The notes: generated from the sequence alone by a model not told the origin. A stretch of DNA of 64,000 nucleotides from Bosea sp. 685 (GCF_031884435.1 NZ_CP134779.1:4526001-4590000), one strand, 5' to 3'; numbered from the stretch's first letter, positions 1 through 9,110 are shown. A program made the numbers and translations.

Positions 1-215
1 TCGCGGACATCAACCATCAGCGGCAGGCATTGCCCGCCGGCCGCCTCGATCTCGGCGGCGGCGGTATAGATCGTGCCCGCGAGCTTGGGATGCGGCTCGG
101 CCGTCTTGGCGGCGATGGTGACATTGGCACCGTCGCGCGCGGCCTTGAGCGCGATGGCGAGCCCGATGCCGCGCGAGCCGCCGGTGATGAACAGCGTCTT
201 GTTCTTGAGCGACAT
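1..215 (-). CDS. SDR family oxidoreductase, N-terminal part (runs off the window)
   Basis: The gene starts at ATG 215 behind a GGGAGGT ribosome site and leaves the window at base 1, so only about 71 residues are visible. They show a Rossmann start, TGGSRGIG at about residues 11-18, followed by a segment with AAKTAEPHPKL, which is typical of HSDL2-like short-chain dehydrogenases. The substrate is unknown. The upstream SDR gene ends 12 bases before this start, so the two are probably cotranscribed. Confidence 0.85.
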   Translation of the reverse strand, partial: MSLKNKTLFITGGSRGIGLAIALKAARDGANVTIAAKTAEPHPKLAGTIYTAAAEIEAAGGQCLPLMVDVR

Positions 216-227
216 GACTGACCTCCC

Positions 228-1085
228 TCAGGCTGGAATGGTGAAGCGGTCCGGCTGCGTGCCGTCCCGATCGGTGAAGCCATAGGCGCGGGCGAGATCG
301 GCGACATGCAGCACCTGGCCGGCATGGCGGGCGACATCGGGATCGACTGCCAGCGCCGCGACCGCGCGGCCGGCATAGAGCGGGCTCTCGGTCGTCTCCT
401 CCGCCATGCCGGCATCGGTGACGCGCTCGGTCAGGACATGGCCGGGAGACAGGCCCAGCGCCGTGACGCCAAAAGGCTTGAGCTCGTGGCCCATCGCCAA
501 AGTCAGGCGGTTCATCGCCGTCTTGGCGAGATCGTAGAAAACATCGCCGAGATAGCCGCCGGCCGTGTCGAAGCTGACCGTGACGATCATGCCTTTGCGC
601 ATCTGCACCATGGCGGGCGCGACCGCCCGCGCCAGCAGCAATTGCGCATAGACGCCGCTCTCGAAATTCTGGCCGAGCCTTGCCACCGGCCGGCGCCAGA
701 ACGGCGCGCCGAATTGCGAGCCATCGGGATAGCGCTCGCCATCATAGCCCTCATTGCCGCCCCAGACGGCATCGACCACGCAGTCGAGCCGACCGAAGCG
801 GCGCAAGGCCCAGGAGACCAGCGTATCGACCTCGCGCTCCTGCGTGTGGTCGCAGCGATAGGGATGGCCCCTGCCGCCGGCGGCCTCGACCTCACGCGCC
901 GCATCCTCGAAGGTCTCCTGGCGCTGGTCGGTGCGCGGGCCGGCCTCGCTCGAACGCCCGGTGACGATGACGGTCGCGCCGGCTTCGCCCAGCGCCCTGG
1001 CGATACCGCGCCCAAGCCCGCGCGAGGCGCCTGCGACGAGGCAGATGCGGCCTGCGAGCGGTTGAGTCGCGCTATCCTGATTCAT
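228..1085 (-). CDS. SDR family oxidoreductase (DHRS1-like)
   Basis: A 285-residue short-chain dehydrogenase. The NAD(P)-binding glycine motif GASRGLG lies near residues 19-25 and a TGRSS segment near 42 favours NADP(H). The inserted stretch around residues 110-140 resembles DHRS1-like SDRs rather than the compact classical type. The active-site Tyr would be in DVFYDLAKTAMNR, where YxxxK appears as YDLAK. Substrate cannot be inferred. It precedes the partial SDR gene by 12 bases on the same strand. Confidence 0.85.
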   Translation of the reverse strand: MNQDSATQPLAGRICLVAGASRGLGRGIARALGEAGATVIVTGRSSEAGPRTDQRQETFEDAAREVEAAGGRGHPYRCDHTQEREVDTLVSWALRRFGRLDCVVDAVWGGNEGYDGERYPDGSQFGAPFWRRPVARLGQNFESGVYAQLLLARAVAPAMVQMRKGMIVTVSFDTAGGYLGDVFYDLAKTAMNRLTLAMGHELKPFGVTALGLSPGHVLTERVTDAGMAEETTESPLYAGRAVAALAVDPDVARHAGQVLHVADLARAYGFTDRDGTQPDRFTIPA

Positions 1086-1168
1086 TGCGAGACAACCCGC
1101 TTTTGCGCTGGCGGGGTCCAGCTTGATGCACTAGAGCAGCCCTCCCCCGAAAACGAGCGAGGCGAGCC

Positions 1169-1966
1169 ATGGATGCAAGCGAGGTTGCCGCCTGCTGGGA
1201 GGCCAATGCCGAAACCTGGACGCGCCATGCGCGCGCCGGCTACGATTTGTACCGCGACGCCCTGAACACGCCGGCCTTTATGGCCAACCTGCCCTCCGTC
1301 ATCGGACTTGCGGGCCTCGATATCGGCTGCGGCGAAGGCTTCAATACCCGCAAGCTCGCTGAAGCCGGCGCCGCGATGACCGGCATCGATATCGCGCCCA
1401 GCTTCATCCGCCATGCGCAGGAGGCCGAGGCTGCAAGGCCGCTCGGCATCACCTACCGCCTCGCCGACGGCATGGAACTGCCCTTCGCAGATGCCAGCTT
1501 CGATTTCACGACGGCCTTCATGTCGCTGATGGACATGCCGCGTCAGGACCGTGTCCTGGCCGAGGCCGCCCGCGTGCTCAAGCCCGGCGGCTTCCTGCAA
1601 TTCTCGATCCTGCATCCGTGCTTCGCCATGCCCTCCCGCAAGGTTCTGCGCGACGAGCACAAGACCGTGCTGGGGATCGAGGTTCGCGAGTATTTTCGCG
1701 CCACCGACGGCGAGATCGAGACCTGGCGCTTCGGGGCCGCGCCCGAGCATGAGAAGGCCAAGGTCGAGCCGTTCAAGGTGCCGCGCTTCCACCGCACGTT
1801 GAGCGAATGGGTCAATCTCATCATCGCGGCAGGCTTCGCCGTCGAGCATATGCACGAGCCGACCGTGGACGAGGCGACCGCCAAAGCGGAACCCTATCTC
1901 GCGGATACGCGCGTCGCGCCGCTGTTCCTGCATATGCGGGTGCGCAAGCCAGTGAGTTCCGGCTGA
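1169..1966 (+). CDS. Class I SAM-dependent methyltransferase
   Basis: A 265-residue protein with the seven-strand methyltransferase fold. Motif I is DIGCGEGFNTRKLA at about residues 51-64, an acidic end of strand 2 is GIDIAPSF, and a late motif is VLKPGGFLQFSILHP. Start ATG 1169 follows GCGAGGCGAG. It is transcribed away from the SDR pair. The small-molecule substrate is unknown; UbiE/Methyltransf_11-type enzymes are the nearest group. The C-terminal third (HEPTVDEATAKAEP) is usual for this group. Confidence 0.85.
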   Translation: MDASEVAACWEANAETWTRHARAGYDLYRDALNTPAFMANLPSVIGLAGLDIGCGEGFNTRKLAEAGAAMTGIDIAPSFIRHAQEAEAARPLGITYRLADGMELPFADASFDFTTAFMSLMDMPRQDRVLAEAARVLKPGGFLQFSILHPCFAMPSRKVLRDEHKTVLGIEVREYFRATDGEIETWRFGAAPEHEKAKVEPFKVPRFHRTLSEWVNLIIAAGFAVEHMHEPTVDEATAKAEPYLADTRVAPLFLHMRVRKPVSSG

Positions 1967-2065
1967 GCGGACGCCATCGTCAGTCCGGGGCGCTCCACAG
2001 AAGAGCGCCCCAAAATCCGTCCTGCTCGGGAGAGGGTTCCCCGCGCCTCTCTTGCGCGGCCTGCG

Positions 2066-2147
2066 CTTCTGGGTTCCGGGCTCGCCGCGGAGTTTATCCT
2101 TGGGCCGATCGAAGATCGGACCCGAGGGCGGCGCCCCGGAATGACAG
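2066..2147. repeat. Intergenic palindromic repeat, partial copy
   Basis: Contains the CTGGGTTCCGGGCTCGCC module and ends in CCCCGGAATGACAG, the two conserved halves of an element also seen at 7662-7812 and 8961-9110. Here only about one arm is present. It fills the gap between convergent genes, where such elements often lie. Confidence 0.7.
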
Positions 2148-2163
2148 CGGGACAGGTTCAAAC

Positions 2164-3939
2164 TCACGCCGCGAAGACTGCGTCGGCGTCCTCTACCGCG
2201 CCGGCGCCTTCCGTCACCGCCAATTCCAGCGCCGGGGCTTCGGTGACGACATGCTCGGCGAAGAAGCGGGCCGTGGCGACAGCCGCCGCGCCGTTCTCCT
2301 CGGAGCGCATGGCGAGCGCCTTCCTGGCGAGGCCGGTGCCGCCCTGCGCCAAGGCGAAGAGCTTGAGATAGGGCGTCGCACCGGCGAGCACCTCGCCCGG
2401 CTTGGCGCCCATCGTCGCCAGCATCCAGTCGGTGGCGCGCTCCAGGGAATCGACAGCGGCCTTCAGCCGGGCTGCGCTGTGGCCAAAGCCCGGCGTGTTG
2501 GCGCCCTCGACCTCGCCGACCACACCGCGCATCTCGCCGATCAGCGCCTTGACCGCCTTGCCGCCGGAGAGCGGCAGCTTGCGCAGCACGAGGTCGATCG
2601 CCTGGATGCCGTTGGTGCCCTCATAGATCGTGCAGATGCGGGCATCGCGCAGATGCTGGGCGGCGCCGGTCTCCTCGATGAAGCCCATGCCGCCATGGAT
2701 CTGCACGCCGGTCGAGGCGACATCGATGCCGATATCGGTGGCATAGGCCTTGGCGACGGGGGTGAGGATCGCGGCGCGCTCGCTGGCAGCCTTGCGCCTG
2801 GCCTCGTCGGTCTCGCGATGGCTGCGGTCGAGCGCTGCGGCGACCATATAGGAGATGGCGCGGGCGGCTTGCGTCTTGGAGCGCATGTCCATGAGCATGC
2901 GGCGGACATCGGGATGCACGATGATCGGACTCATGCCGGAGCCCTTGGGTGCGTCGAGCGCCGCACCCTGGCGGCGCTCCCCGGCGAAGGCGAGCGCCTG
3001 CTGATAGGCGCGCTCGGCAATGGCGACGCCCTGCAGCGCGACATTGAGGCGGGCATTGTTCATCATCGTGAACATGCAGGCGAGGCCGCGATTCTCCTCG
3101 CCGATCAGCCAGCCGACCGCGCCATCCTTGTCGCCATAGGCCATGGAGCAGGTCGGCGAGGCGTGGATGCCGAGCTTGTGCTCGATGCCGGAGCAGCGCA
3201 GGTCGTTATGGGCGCCGAGCGTTCCATCGGCATTGACGAGATATTTCGGCACCAGGAAGAGCGAGATGCCACGCGTGCCGGGAGGGGCATCGGGCAGGCG
3301 CGCGAGGACGAGATGGATGATGTTCTCCGTCATCCCATGCTCGCCATAGGTGATGAAGATCTTCTGGCCGGTGATGCGGTAGGTGCCGTCGCCGGCGCGC
3401 TCGGCCTTGGAGCGCAGCGCATTCAGATCGGAGCCCGCCTGCGGCTCGGTCAGGTTCATCGTGCCCATCCACTCGCCCGAGACGAGTTTTGCCAGATAGG
3501 TCTGCTTGAGATGGTCGGAGCCATGGGCGTGAACGGCCTCGATCGCGCCGATCGTCAGCAGCGGCCCGAGCGCGAAGGCGAGCGAGGCCGAGTTCCACAT
3601 CTCGGTGCAGGCCGATTGCAGCAGCGTCGGCAGGGCCTGGCCGCCATAGGTCTCCGGACCCGGAAGTGCGTTCCAGCCGGCTTCCGCCCAGGCCTTGTAG
3701 GCTTCCTTCCAGCCCGGCGGCGTGGTGACGACGCCGTCCTTCAGGGTCGAGCCATGGCTGTCGCCGATGCGGTTGAGCGGGGCGATCACGTCTCCGGCGA
3801 ATTTCGCCGCCTCTTCCAGCACGGCATCGGTGAGGCCGCCGTCGAGCTCCGGCGCGAGCCCCTCCGCGATCAGCCCGTCGAGGCCGGCGACATGGCGCAA
3901 GGTGGCGATGATGTCCTCGACCGGGGCGCGGTAGCTCAT
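2164..3939 (-). CDS. Acyl-CoA dehydrogenase, DmdC-like long type
   Basis: About 591 residues, the length of the long acyl-CoA dehydrogenases with an extra C-terminal domain (3-methylmercaptopropionyl-CoA dehydrogenase DmdC and relatives). The N-terminus MSYRAPVEDI is characteristic of that group. FAD/acyl-CoA dehydrogenase signatures include MNLTEPQAGSDLNALR, TYGEHGMTENI and the C-terminal QIHGGMGFIEETGAAQHLRDARI. I chose ATG 3939 over the in-frame ATG 3963 because AGGGAGAA lies just ahead of it. Expected reaction: FAD-dependent alpha,beta-dehydrogenation of an acyl-CoA. Real DmdC activity is not shown by sequence alone. Confidence 0.88.
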   Translation of the reverse strand: MSYRAPVEDIIATLRHVAGLDGLIAEGLAPELDGGLTDAVLEEAAKFAGDVIAPLNRIGDSHGSTLKDGVVTTPPGWKEAYKAWAEAGWNALPGPETYGGQALPTLLQSACTEMWNSASLAFALGPLLTIGAIEAVHAHGSDHLKQTYLAKLVSGEWMGTMNLTEPQAGSDLNALRSKAERAGDGTYRITGQKIFITYGEHGMTENIIHLVLARLPDAPPGTRGISLFLVPKYLVNADGTLGAHNDLRCSGIEHKLGIHASPTCSMAYGDKDGAVGWLIGEENRGLACMFTMMNNARLNVALQGVAIAERAYQQALAFAGERRQGAALDAPKGSGMSPIIVHPDVRRMLMDMRSKTQAARAISYMVAAALDRSHRETDEARRKAASERAAILTPVAKAYATDIGIDVASTGVQIHGGMGFIEETGAAQHLRDARICTIYEGTNGIQAIDLVLRKLPLSGGKAVKALIGEMRGVVGEVEGANTPGFGHSAARLKAAVDSLERATDWMLATMGAKPGEVLAGATPYLKLFALAQGGTGLARKALAMRSEENGAAAVATARFFAEHVVTEAPALELAVTEGAGAVEDADAVFAA

Positions 3940-4086
3940 GAAATTCTCCCTGGAAGCCCGCATATCCTGCCTGATCGGCGGATGCGGATCTGCTTTTGAC
4001 GTTGCCGCGATGTTAGCGAGGAACTATCCCCGACGCCACGCGCGACCTTCGTCATGCGTTCGCGTCTGCAGCCTGCTGCGAATATA

Positions 4087-4100
4087 GTTTATATCTAAAC
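4087..4100. promoter_or_regulatory. Candidate operator dyad between divergent genes
   Basis: GTTTATATCTAAAC is a 5-bp inverted repeat with a 4-base centre in an AT-rich patch of an otherwise GC-rich intergenic region. It lies between the acyl-CoA dehydrogenase (leftward) and the Sua5/TsaC gene (rightward), 16 bases before the latter's GTG. It could bind a regulator of either gene; nothing here identifies the protein. Confidence 0.35.
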
Positions 4101-4115
4101 CATCTGAGGTCAATC

Positions 4116-5093
4116 GTGCCCGATCAACGCGTCACGCAGCGGCTGGACGACAGCGAGGCCGGCATCGCCTCTGCCGCCGCATTGCTGTGCGCCGGCAAGC
4201 TCGTGGCGCTGCCGACGGAGACGGTCTACGGGCTGGCGGCGGACGCGACCTCGGGCGCAGCGGTCGCCGGCATCTACGCCGCCAAGGAACGGCCGAGCTT
4301 CAACCCGCTGATCGCGCATCTGCCCGATCTCGCTGCCGCCCAGCGGCAGGGCCTGTTCGACGCCAATGCCTTGGCGCTGGCGCGCGCCTTCTGGCCGGGC
4401 CCGCTGACGCTGGTGGTGCCGGTCTCGAGCGGCTGCAGCGTCAGCGAGCTGGCGCGGGCGGGGCTTGCGACGCTGGCGCTGCGCGTGCCGTCGCACCCGG
4501 TCGCGCGGGCGATCCTGCAAGCGGCGGGGCGGCCGATCGCTGCCCCCTCTGCCAACCGCTCCGGCCGGGTCAGCGCCACCAGCGCCGCGCATGTGCTGGC
4601 CGATCTCGATGGGCGCATCGATGCGGTGCTCGACGGCGGCCCGACCAAGGTCGGCGTCGAATCGACCATCGTCGCCTGCCTCGATGGTGCGCCGCGCCTG
4701 CTGCGCCCCGGCGGCGTGCCGAGCGCCGCGATCGAGGGCGTGATCGGGCGCTCGCTCGTGCTTGCCGGCGAATCCGGAGCCGCACCGATCTCGCCGGGTC
4801 TGCTGGCCTCGCATTATGCTCCCGCCGCCGGCGTCAGGCTCGACGCGGAAGGGCCGCGCGATGGCGAGGCCTGGCTCGGCTTCGGGCCCGAGCCAGCCAC
4901 GCTGTCGCCGGCGACGCTCCAGCTCAATCTCAGCCCGGCGGGCGATCTCATGGAGGCCGCAGCGAACCTCTTCGGCTATCTGCGCCAGCTCGACATGGCC
5001 GCGCCAGCGACCATCGCCATCGCGGCGATCCCGTTGCATGGGCTGGGCGAGGCGATCAACGACCGACTGCGGAGAGCCGCCGCGCCGCGCTGA
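4116..5093 (+). CDS. tsaC: L-threonylcarbamoyladenylate synthase (Sua5/TsaC/YrdC family)
   Basis: A 325-residue protein that makes threonylcarbamoyl-AMP from threonine, bicarbonate and ATP, the first step of t6A37 modification of ANN-decoding tRNAs. The YrdC domain fills the first 200 residues, with LPTETVYGLAADA (about 33-45), KERPSFNPLIAH (about 59-70) and SANRSGRVS. The C-terminal segment with SPGLLASHYAP is the Sua5-specific extension, so this is the long Sua5 form. The start is GTG 4116 with GAGG 7 bases upstream. Confidence 0.93.
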   Translation: MPDQRVTQRLDDSEAGIASAAALLCAGKLVALPTETVYGLAADATSGAAVAGIYAAKERPSFNPLIAHLPDLAAAQRQGLFDANALALARAFWPGPLTLVVPVSSGCSVSELARAGLATLALRVPSHPVARAILQAAGRPIAAPSANRSGRVSATSAAHVLADLDGRIDAVLDGGPTKVGVESTIVACLDGAPRLLRPGGVPSAAIEGVIGRSLVLAGESGAAPISPGLLASHYAPAAGVRLDAEGPRDGEAWLGFGPEPATLSPATLQLNLSPAGDLMEAAANLFGYLRQLDMAAPATIAIAAIPLHGLGEAINDRLRRAAAPR

Positions 5094-5177
5094 CGCGACG
5101 GCGTTTTCGAGCAAGCATCATCTTGCAATGCTGCAAGATATCGGCTTGGGTTCCTGTTCCGATGGGGCAGGAACACA

Positions 5178-6083
5178 ATGAATTCCAATCTCGCCTGGGA
5201 CGATTTCCGCCTGATCAAGGCGATCACCGACCATGACGGGCTGACGGGCGCGGCCAACGCGCTCGGCGTCAATCATTCCACGGTCTTCCGCCGCCTCGGC
5301 CAGATCGAAGAGCAGCTCGGCCTGCCTTTGTTCGAACGCCGCAAGACCGGCTATGTCGCGACCGTCGCCGGCACCGAAATGTCGGCGCTTGCCAACCGCA
5401 TGGACGAGGACGTCACCGCCTTCGGCCTGCGCCTGGCGGGGCGCGATGTCGCGCCGTCGGGCGAAGTGCGCGTGACCACGACCGACACGCTCTATCTCAA
5501 TGTCCTGCTGCCGATCTTCGCCGCCTTCCGCCTGGCGCATCCCTTGATCCGCCTCGACATCGTCATCGGCAACCAGACGCTGAACCTGTCGAAGCGCGAC
5601 GCCGATGTCGCGATCCGCGCCAATGACTCGCCGGGCGAGACCCTGGTCGGGCGCCGGCTCGCGACCCTGAACTGGGCGATCTATGGCCGCGCCGGAGACG
5701 GGCTGACGCCGGCCGAGCAGGCCGATCCGAAAGCGCTCTTCCAGCGCGATTGGGTCGCGCTTGGCGACCAGCTCGGCTATGTGAAGGCCGCCCGCTATGT
5801 CCGCGAGCGCGTCGCGCCCGAGCGGATCGCCTTGAAGAGCTCGGCCGTGCTGGGCATGACCGAAGCGGTCGAGCAGGGCTTCGGCATCGGCCCCCTGCCC
5901 TGCTTCATCGCCGATCAGCGGCCGGGCCTGATCCGCTTGATGCCGCCCGACCCGGAATTTTCGACCGGCCTGTGGATCCTGACCCATCCCGATATCCGGC
6001 ACGCGCCAAGGGTGCGCGCCTTCATGGATTTCTGCGGCAACGAACTGGCGAAGAAGCGCGGGCTGATCGAGGGGATGGGGTAA
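5178..6083 (+). CDS. LysR family transcriptional regulator
   Basis: A 301-residue LysR-type regulator. The winged helix-turn-helix is at about residues 5-65 (LTGAANALGVNHSTVFRRLGQIEEQLGLPLFERR), followed by a linker helix and a periplasmic-binding-like effector domain. The target is unknown; the family often regulates a divergent neighbour, but the gene to its left is codirectional. ATG 5178 follows CAGGAA. Confidence 0.9.
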   Translation: MNSNLAWDDFRLIKAITDHDGLTGAANALGVNHSTVFRRLGQIEEQLGLPLFERRKTGYVATVAGTEMSALANRMDEDVTAFGLRLAGRDVAPSGEVRVTTTDTLYLNVLLPIFAAFRLAHPLIRLDIVIGNQTLNLSKRDADVAIRANDSPGETLVGRRLATLNWAIYGRAGDGLTPAEQADPKALFQRDWVALGDQLGYVKAARYVRERVAPERIALKSSAVLGMTEAVEQGFGIGPLPCFIADQRPGLIRLMPPDPEFSTGLWILTHPDIRHAPRVRAFMDFCGNELAKKRGLIEGMG

Positions 6084-6116
6084 TGCCGTCCGACGGAAGA
6101 CCGCTTCAAGCCAGCC

Positions 6117-6145
6117 TTGAAAGATGGCACTTTATCACGTACATA
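6117..6145 (+). promoter_or_regulatory. Candidate sigma-70 promoter of the toxin-antitoxin pair
   Basis: TTGAAA (6117-6122), a 17-base spacer and TACATA (6140-6145), about 20 bases ahead of the toxin start at 6164. Spacing is ideal and both boxes are near consensus for this GC-rich genome. Confidence 0.45.
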
Positions 6146-6163
6146 CCAATGATGTGGTGATGG

Positions 6164-6431
6164 ATGGTCGGCGCTGCGGAATTGCCTCCTGTTCCGGTTG
6201 TCTTCTACCGCACGCAAATGGGAAACGAGCCCGTTCGCGATTGGCTTCGGGACCTCGACACGGATGACCGCCGGGCGATCGGTCTCGATTTGATGCGTGT
6301 GCAAACCGGCTGGCCCATCGGCATGCCGTTGTGCCGTTCGCTTGGAGCGGGGCTCTGGGAGTTCCGTTCGAGCCTGCCGATCGGCTGATCTTGAATTGGC
6401 AAGGACGAGAGCAAGGGAGATTGGCCCATGA
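6164..6431 (+). pseudogene. RelE/HigB-type (Gp49-like) toxin with an internal deletion
   Basis: The first frame from ATG 6164 gives 74 residues with the HigB/Gp49 pattern VVFYRTQMGNEPVRDWL and ending GLWEFRSSLPIG before TGA at 6386-6388. The usual C-terminus of the family (ADLELARTRAREIGP, stop) is still readable in another frame from 6384 to 6431, and its TGA overlaps the antitoxin ATG as in an intact pair. What is missing is the middle, about 25-30 codons that normally hold the VLFxxxxxxxxLLHGFxKKT core. The toxin is therefore probably inactive. Confidence 0.75.
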
Positions 6432-6712
6432 CGAAGCCATGGTTCGAAGGATCGTCCCTGGACGAATTTCTCAAGGAAGAGGGCGTCTATGACGCGTTCA
6501 AGGCGATCGCGGAGAAGGAGGCCATCTCCTGGCAGCTTACCGAAGCGATGAGGGCTCAGAACCTATCGAAGACGCGGATGGCCGAATTGATGCACACGAG
6601 CCGGACGCAGGTCGACAAGCTGCTCAACCCCAAGGACGGCAACGTCACGATCGAGACCTTGCGCAAGGCCGCCGCCGTTCTCGGCAAGCGGGTCGAGTTC
6701 AAGCTGGTTTGA
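6428..6712 (+). CDS. HigA-like antitoxin, XRE-type helix-turn-helix
   Basis: A 94-residue protein with a helix-turn-helix near residues 37-75 (AMRAQNLSKTRMAELMHTSRTQVDKLL), the usual form of antitoxins paired with Gp49-like toxins. Its ATG overlaps the old toxin stop (ATGA), so the two were translationally coupled. With the toxin deleted it is an orphan antitoxin. It would bind DNA and may still repress the operon promoter. Confidence 0.85.
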   Translation: MTKPWFEGSSLDEFLKEEGVYDAFKAIAEKEAISWQLTEAMRAQNLSKTRMAELMHTSRTQVDKLLNPKDGNVTIETLRKAAAVLGKRVEFKLV

Positions 6713-6872
6713 TCGCCGAAGCCACGGCGATAATCGTACTGGCCGTCGGGCCGAATCCAGGGCACCATCTCCAAGCTCGCGCAACTGGCGCTGCAAGGTG
6801 GATCACCACCGGGGAGCGCGAGCCTCGCTGCCGCGCGCCTGGGCTCTCTCACCCCGTTCCGGAGACGCCCCC

Positions 6873-7547
6873 ATGCATGTCGTGATGCTGCTTTATCCCC
6901 GCCTGACCCAGCTCGACCTGACCGGCCCCTTCGAAGTCTTCGCCCGCTTCCGCGAGCTCGAACTGCATCTGGTCTGGAAGACGGCGGAGCCGGTCAGGGA
7001 CGGCGGCGGCCTGACGATGCTGCCGAGCACGACCTTCGCGGCCTGCCCGCAAGCCGACATCCTGTTCGTGCCCGGCGGCCCCGGCCAGGCCGCGCTGATG
7101 GAGGATGAGGAGACGCTCGCCTTCCTGCGCCGGCAGGCTTCGTCGGCGCGCTATGTCACTTCCGTCTGCACCGGCTCGCTGGTCCTGGGGGCGGCTGGCC
7201 TGCTCAAGGGCTACCGCGCCACATGCCATTGGCTCTCGCTGCCGCAGCTCGGTTTGTTCGGCGTCGAGCCGGTGGCGGAGCGCGTCGTTCGCGACCGCAA
7301 CCGCGTCACCGGCGCGGGCGTGACCTCAGGCATCGATTTCGCGCTCAGCCTGATGGCCGATGTCTTCGGGGAGGAGCGCGCCCGCAAGGTCCAGCTCCAG
7401 ATGGAATACGACCCGCAGCCACCCTTCCCCGGCGGCTCGCCGGCAAGCGCTCCGCCCGAGTTGGTCGCTGCTGTGACGCAGGACGCGGCGAAGTGGCTGA
7501 GCGACCGGGAACAGATCGCGCGGCGAGTGGCTGCCACCCTGGCCTGA
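6873..7547 (+). CDS. DJ-1/PfpI family protein, isonitrile hydratase-like
   Basis: A 224-residue class I glutamine amidotransferase-like protein. The nucleophile elbow is SVCTGSLVLGAAGLL with Cys at about residue 95, followed by a conserved CHW and GAGVTSGIDFAL. These patterns match cyclohexyl-isocyanide hydratase and its relatives, which hydrate isonitriles to N-formamides; AraC-associated DJ-1 domains look similar. ATG 6873 is chosen because GGAGA lies 7 bases upstream. An in-frame start at 6798 would add 25 residues unlike the family. Confidence 0.82.
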   Translation: MHVVMLLYPRLTQLDLTGPFEVFARFRELELHLVWKTAEPVRDGGGLTMLPSTTFAACPQADILFVPGGPGQAALMEDEETLAFLRRQASSARYVTSVCTGSLVLGAAGLLKGYRATCHWLSLPQLGLFGVEPVAERVVRDRNRVTGAGVTSGIDFALSLMADVFGEERARKVQLQMEYDPQPPFPGGSPASAPPELVAAVTQDAAKWLSDREQIARRVAATLA

Positions 7548-7661
7548 ACCAGAGCCTTGCCAGGAAAAATCGGGTGCCGGTTTCTCGCTTGGGCAATGCT
7601 ATCGACACCCAGAAGCGATCAGACTGACCGCCTTCAGCGCTGAGCGACGGCGTTACTCTCT

Positions 7662-7812
7662 GCCGTCATTCCGGGGCACGCCGAAGGCGTGAGCCCGGAA
7701 CCCAGAACCGATGCGCATCCTCGTGAAGCGAACAGGCTTCCAGTGCCTTCTCAAGCAGCGGCATCGGCTCTGGGTTCCGGGCTCGGCCCTGCGGACCGCC
7801 CCGGAATGACGG
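7662..7812. repeat. Long intergenic palindrome (full copy)
   Basis: The gap 7548-7852 holds no gene. It contains an element with GCCGTCATTCCGGGG at one end and CCCCGGAATGACGGC at the other, and internal CCGGAACCCAGAACC and CTCTGGGTTCCGGGCTC arms. Transcribed, it would form a long branched hairpin. A second full copy is at 8961-9110. Confidence 0.85.
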
Positions 7813-7852
7813 CGGAGCCTCAGCCATAAATCAGCGTCAAAGGCCGTCGGTA

Positions 7853-8839
7853 TCACCCCACCTCGACGACGACCCGCCCGCGCACCTTGCCCTCGATGAT
7901 CGCCTTGCCGGTCTCGATCACGCTCTCCAGCGGGATTGTGGTGGTGATCTTCGCCAGCGCGTCGCGATCGAGATCGGTCGCGAGCCTTGCCCAAGCCTCG
8001 AGCCGGCGCGGTTTCGGGCACATCACCGAATCGACGCCGAACAAAGCGACGCCGCGCAGGATGAAGGGCATGACGGATGTCGGCAGGTCCATGCCCTGCG
8101 CCAGTCCGCAGGCGGCGATGGCGCCGCCATATCTGGTCATCGACAGCAGATTAGCGAGCGTGTGCGAGCCGACCGCGTCGACACCGGCGATCCAGCGCTC
8201 CTTGCCGAGCGGGCGGCCTGCGACCGATAATTCGTTGCGGTCGATGATCTCGGCCGCGCCCAGGCTCTTCAGATAGTCCGCCTCCTCGGGCCTGCCAGTC
8301 GAGGCGATGACATGCCAGCCGGCCTTGGCAAGCAGCGCGATCGCGACCGAGCCGACGCCACCGGCGGCACCCGTCACCACGACCGGACCGTCAGCCGGCT
8401 TGAGGCCATGCTTCTCCAGCGCCAGCACACAGAGCATCGCGGTGTAGCCGGCGGTGCCGATCGCCATCGCCTCACCCGGGTTCATGCCGGCCGGGAGCGG
8501 CACCAGCCAATCGCCCTTGACGCGGCTCTTCTGGGCGTAGGCGCCCAGATGCGTCTCACCCGTGCCCCAGCCATTCAGGATGACGAGGTCGCCCGGCTTG
8601 AAATCGGGGTGGTCGGAGGTCTCGACCCGGCCGGAAAAGTCGATGCCGGGGATCATCGGCCAGCGCCGCACCACCGGGGCCTTGCCAGTGATGGCGAGGC
8701 CGTCCTTGTAGTTCACCGTCGAATGCGTGACGCGGACGGTGACATCGCCCTCCATCAGATCGCTCTCGGCGAAATCGCTGAAGGCGAGGTTGGGGCCAGT
8801 CTCGCCCTTGGTCGCGACAAGGGCCTTGAACGTGGTCAT
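7853..8839 (-). CDS. acuI: Acrylyl-CoA reductase (NADPH), AcuI/YhdH family
   Basis: A 328-residue medium-chain dehydrogenase/reductase without zinc ligands. The signature [12 protein letters not shown] at about residues 42-53 and [10 protein letters not shown] are typical of AcuI/YhdH. The nucleotide-binding motif is [13 protein letters not shown]. AcuI reduces acryloyl-CoA to propionyl-CoA, a detoxification step in 3-hydroxypropionate and DMSP metabolism. ATG 8839 is supported by AGGAGGAG directly upstream; the frame stays open further but without a good site. Confidence 0.9.
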   Translation of the reverse strand: MTTFKALVATKGETGPNLAFSDFAESDLMEGDVTVRVTHSTVNYKDGLAITGKAPVVRRWPMIPGIDFSGRVETSDHPDFKPGDLVILNGWGTGETHLGAYAQKSRVKGDWLVPLPAGMNPGEAMAIGTAGYTAMLCVLALEKHGLKPADGPVVVTGAAGGVGSVAIALLAKAGWHVIASTGRPEEADYLKSLGAAEIIDRNELSVAGRPLGKERWIAGVDAVGSHTLANLLSMTRYGGAIAACGLAQGMDLPTSVMPFILRGVALFGVDSVMCPKPRRLEAWARLATDLDRDALAKITTTIPLESVIETGKAIIEGKVRGRVVVEVG

Positions 8840-8960
8840 GCGGCGTCTCCTCCTGAAGGTTTTGTGCAGGAGATACGCGCCGCGCCGCATGGGGCAAGCC
8901 CGCACGACGTGCGCCTTTCGTCAGACTGCGTTGGAAGGCCGTGTCATTACGATCGCCGCC

Positions 8961-9110
8961 GCGTCTTTCCGGGGCGGCCCGCAGGGCCGAACCCGGAACC
9001 CAGAACCGATGCAACAGGGAATCGAGCACCGTCATCGGCCGCGCTTATGTCGTAACCACCTGCGGTTCTGGGTTCCGGGCTCGCCGCTGCGCGGCGCCCC
9101 GGAATGACGG
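8961..9110. repeat. Long intergenic palindrome (second full copy)
   Basis: Occupies most of the 298-base gap between acuI and the MFS gene. It starts GTCTTTCCGGGG and ends CCCCGGAATGACGG, with the same internal CCGGAACCCAGAACCGATGC and GGTTCTGGGTTCCGGGCTC modules as 7662-7812, but a different loop. Confidence 0.85.

Noticed and set aside
1807..3999. A 730-codon rightward frame opposite the acyl-CoA dehydrogenase
   Set aside because: It is a high-GC antisense shadow. The leftward frame has the family motifs and a ribosome site.
6563..6796. A leftward 77-codon frame over the antitoxin 3' end
   Set aside because: It overlaps the antitoxin almost wholly in its second half and has no ribosome site; the non-overlapping part is too short to judge.
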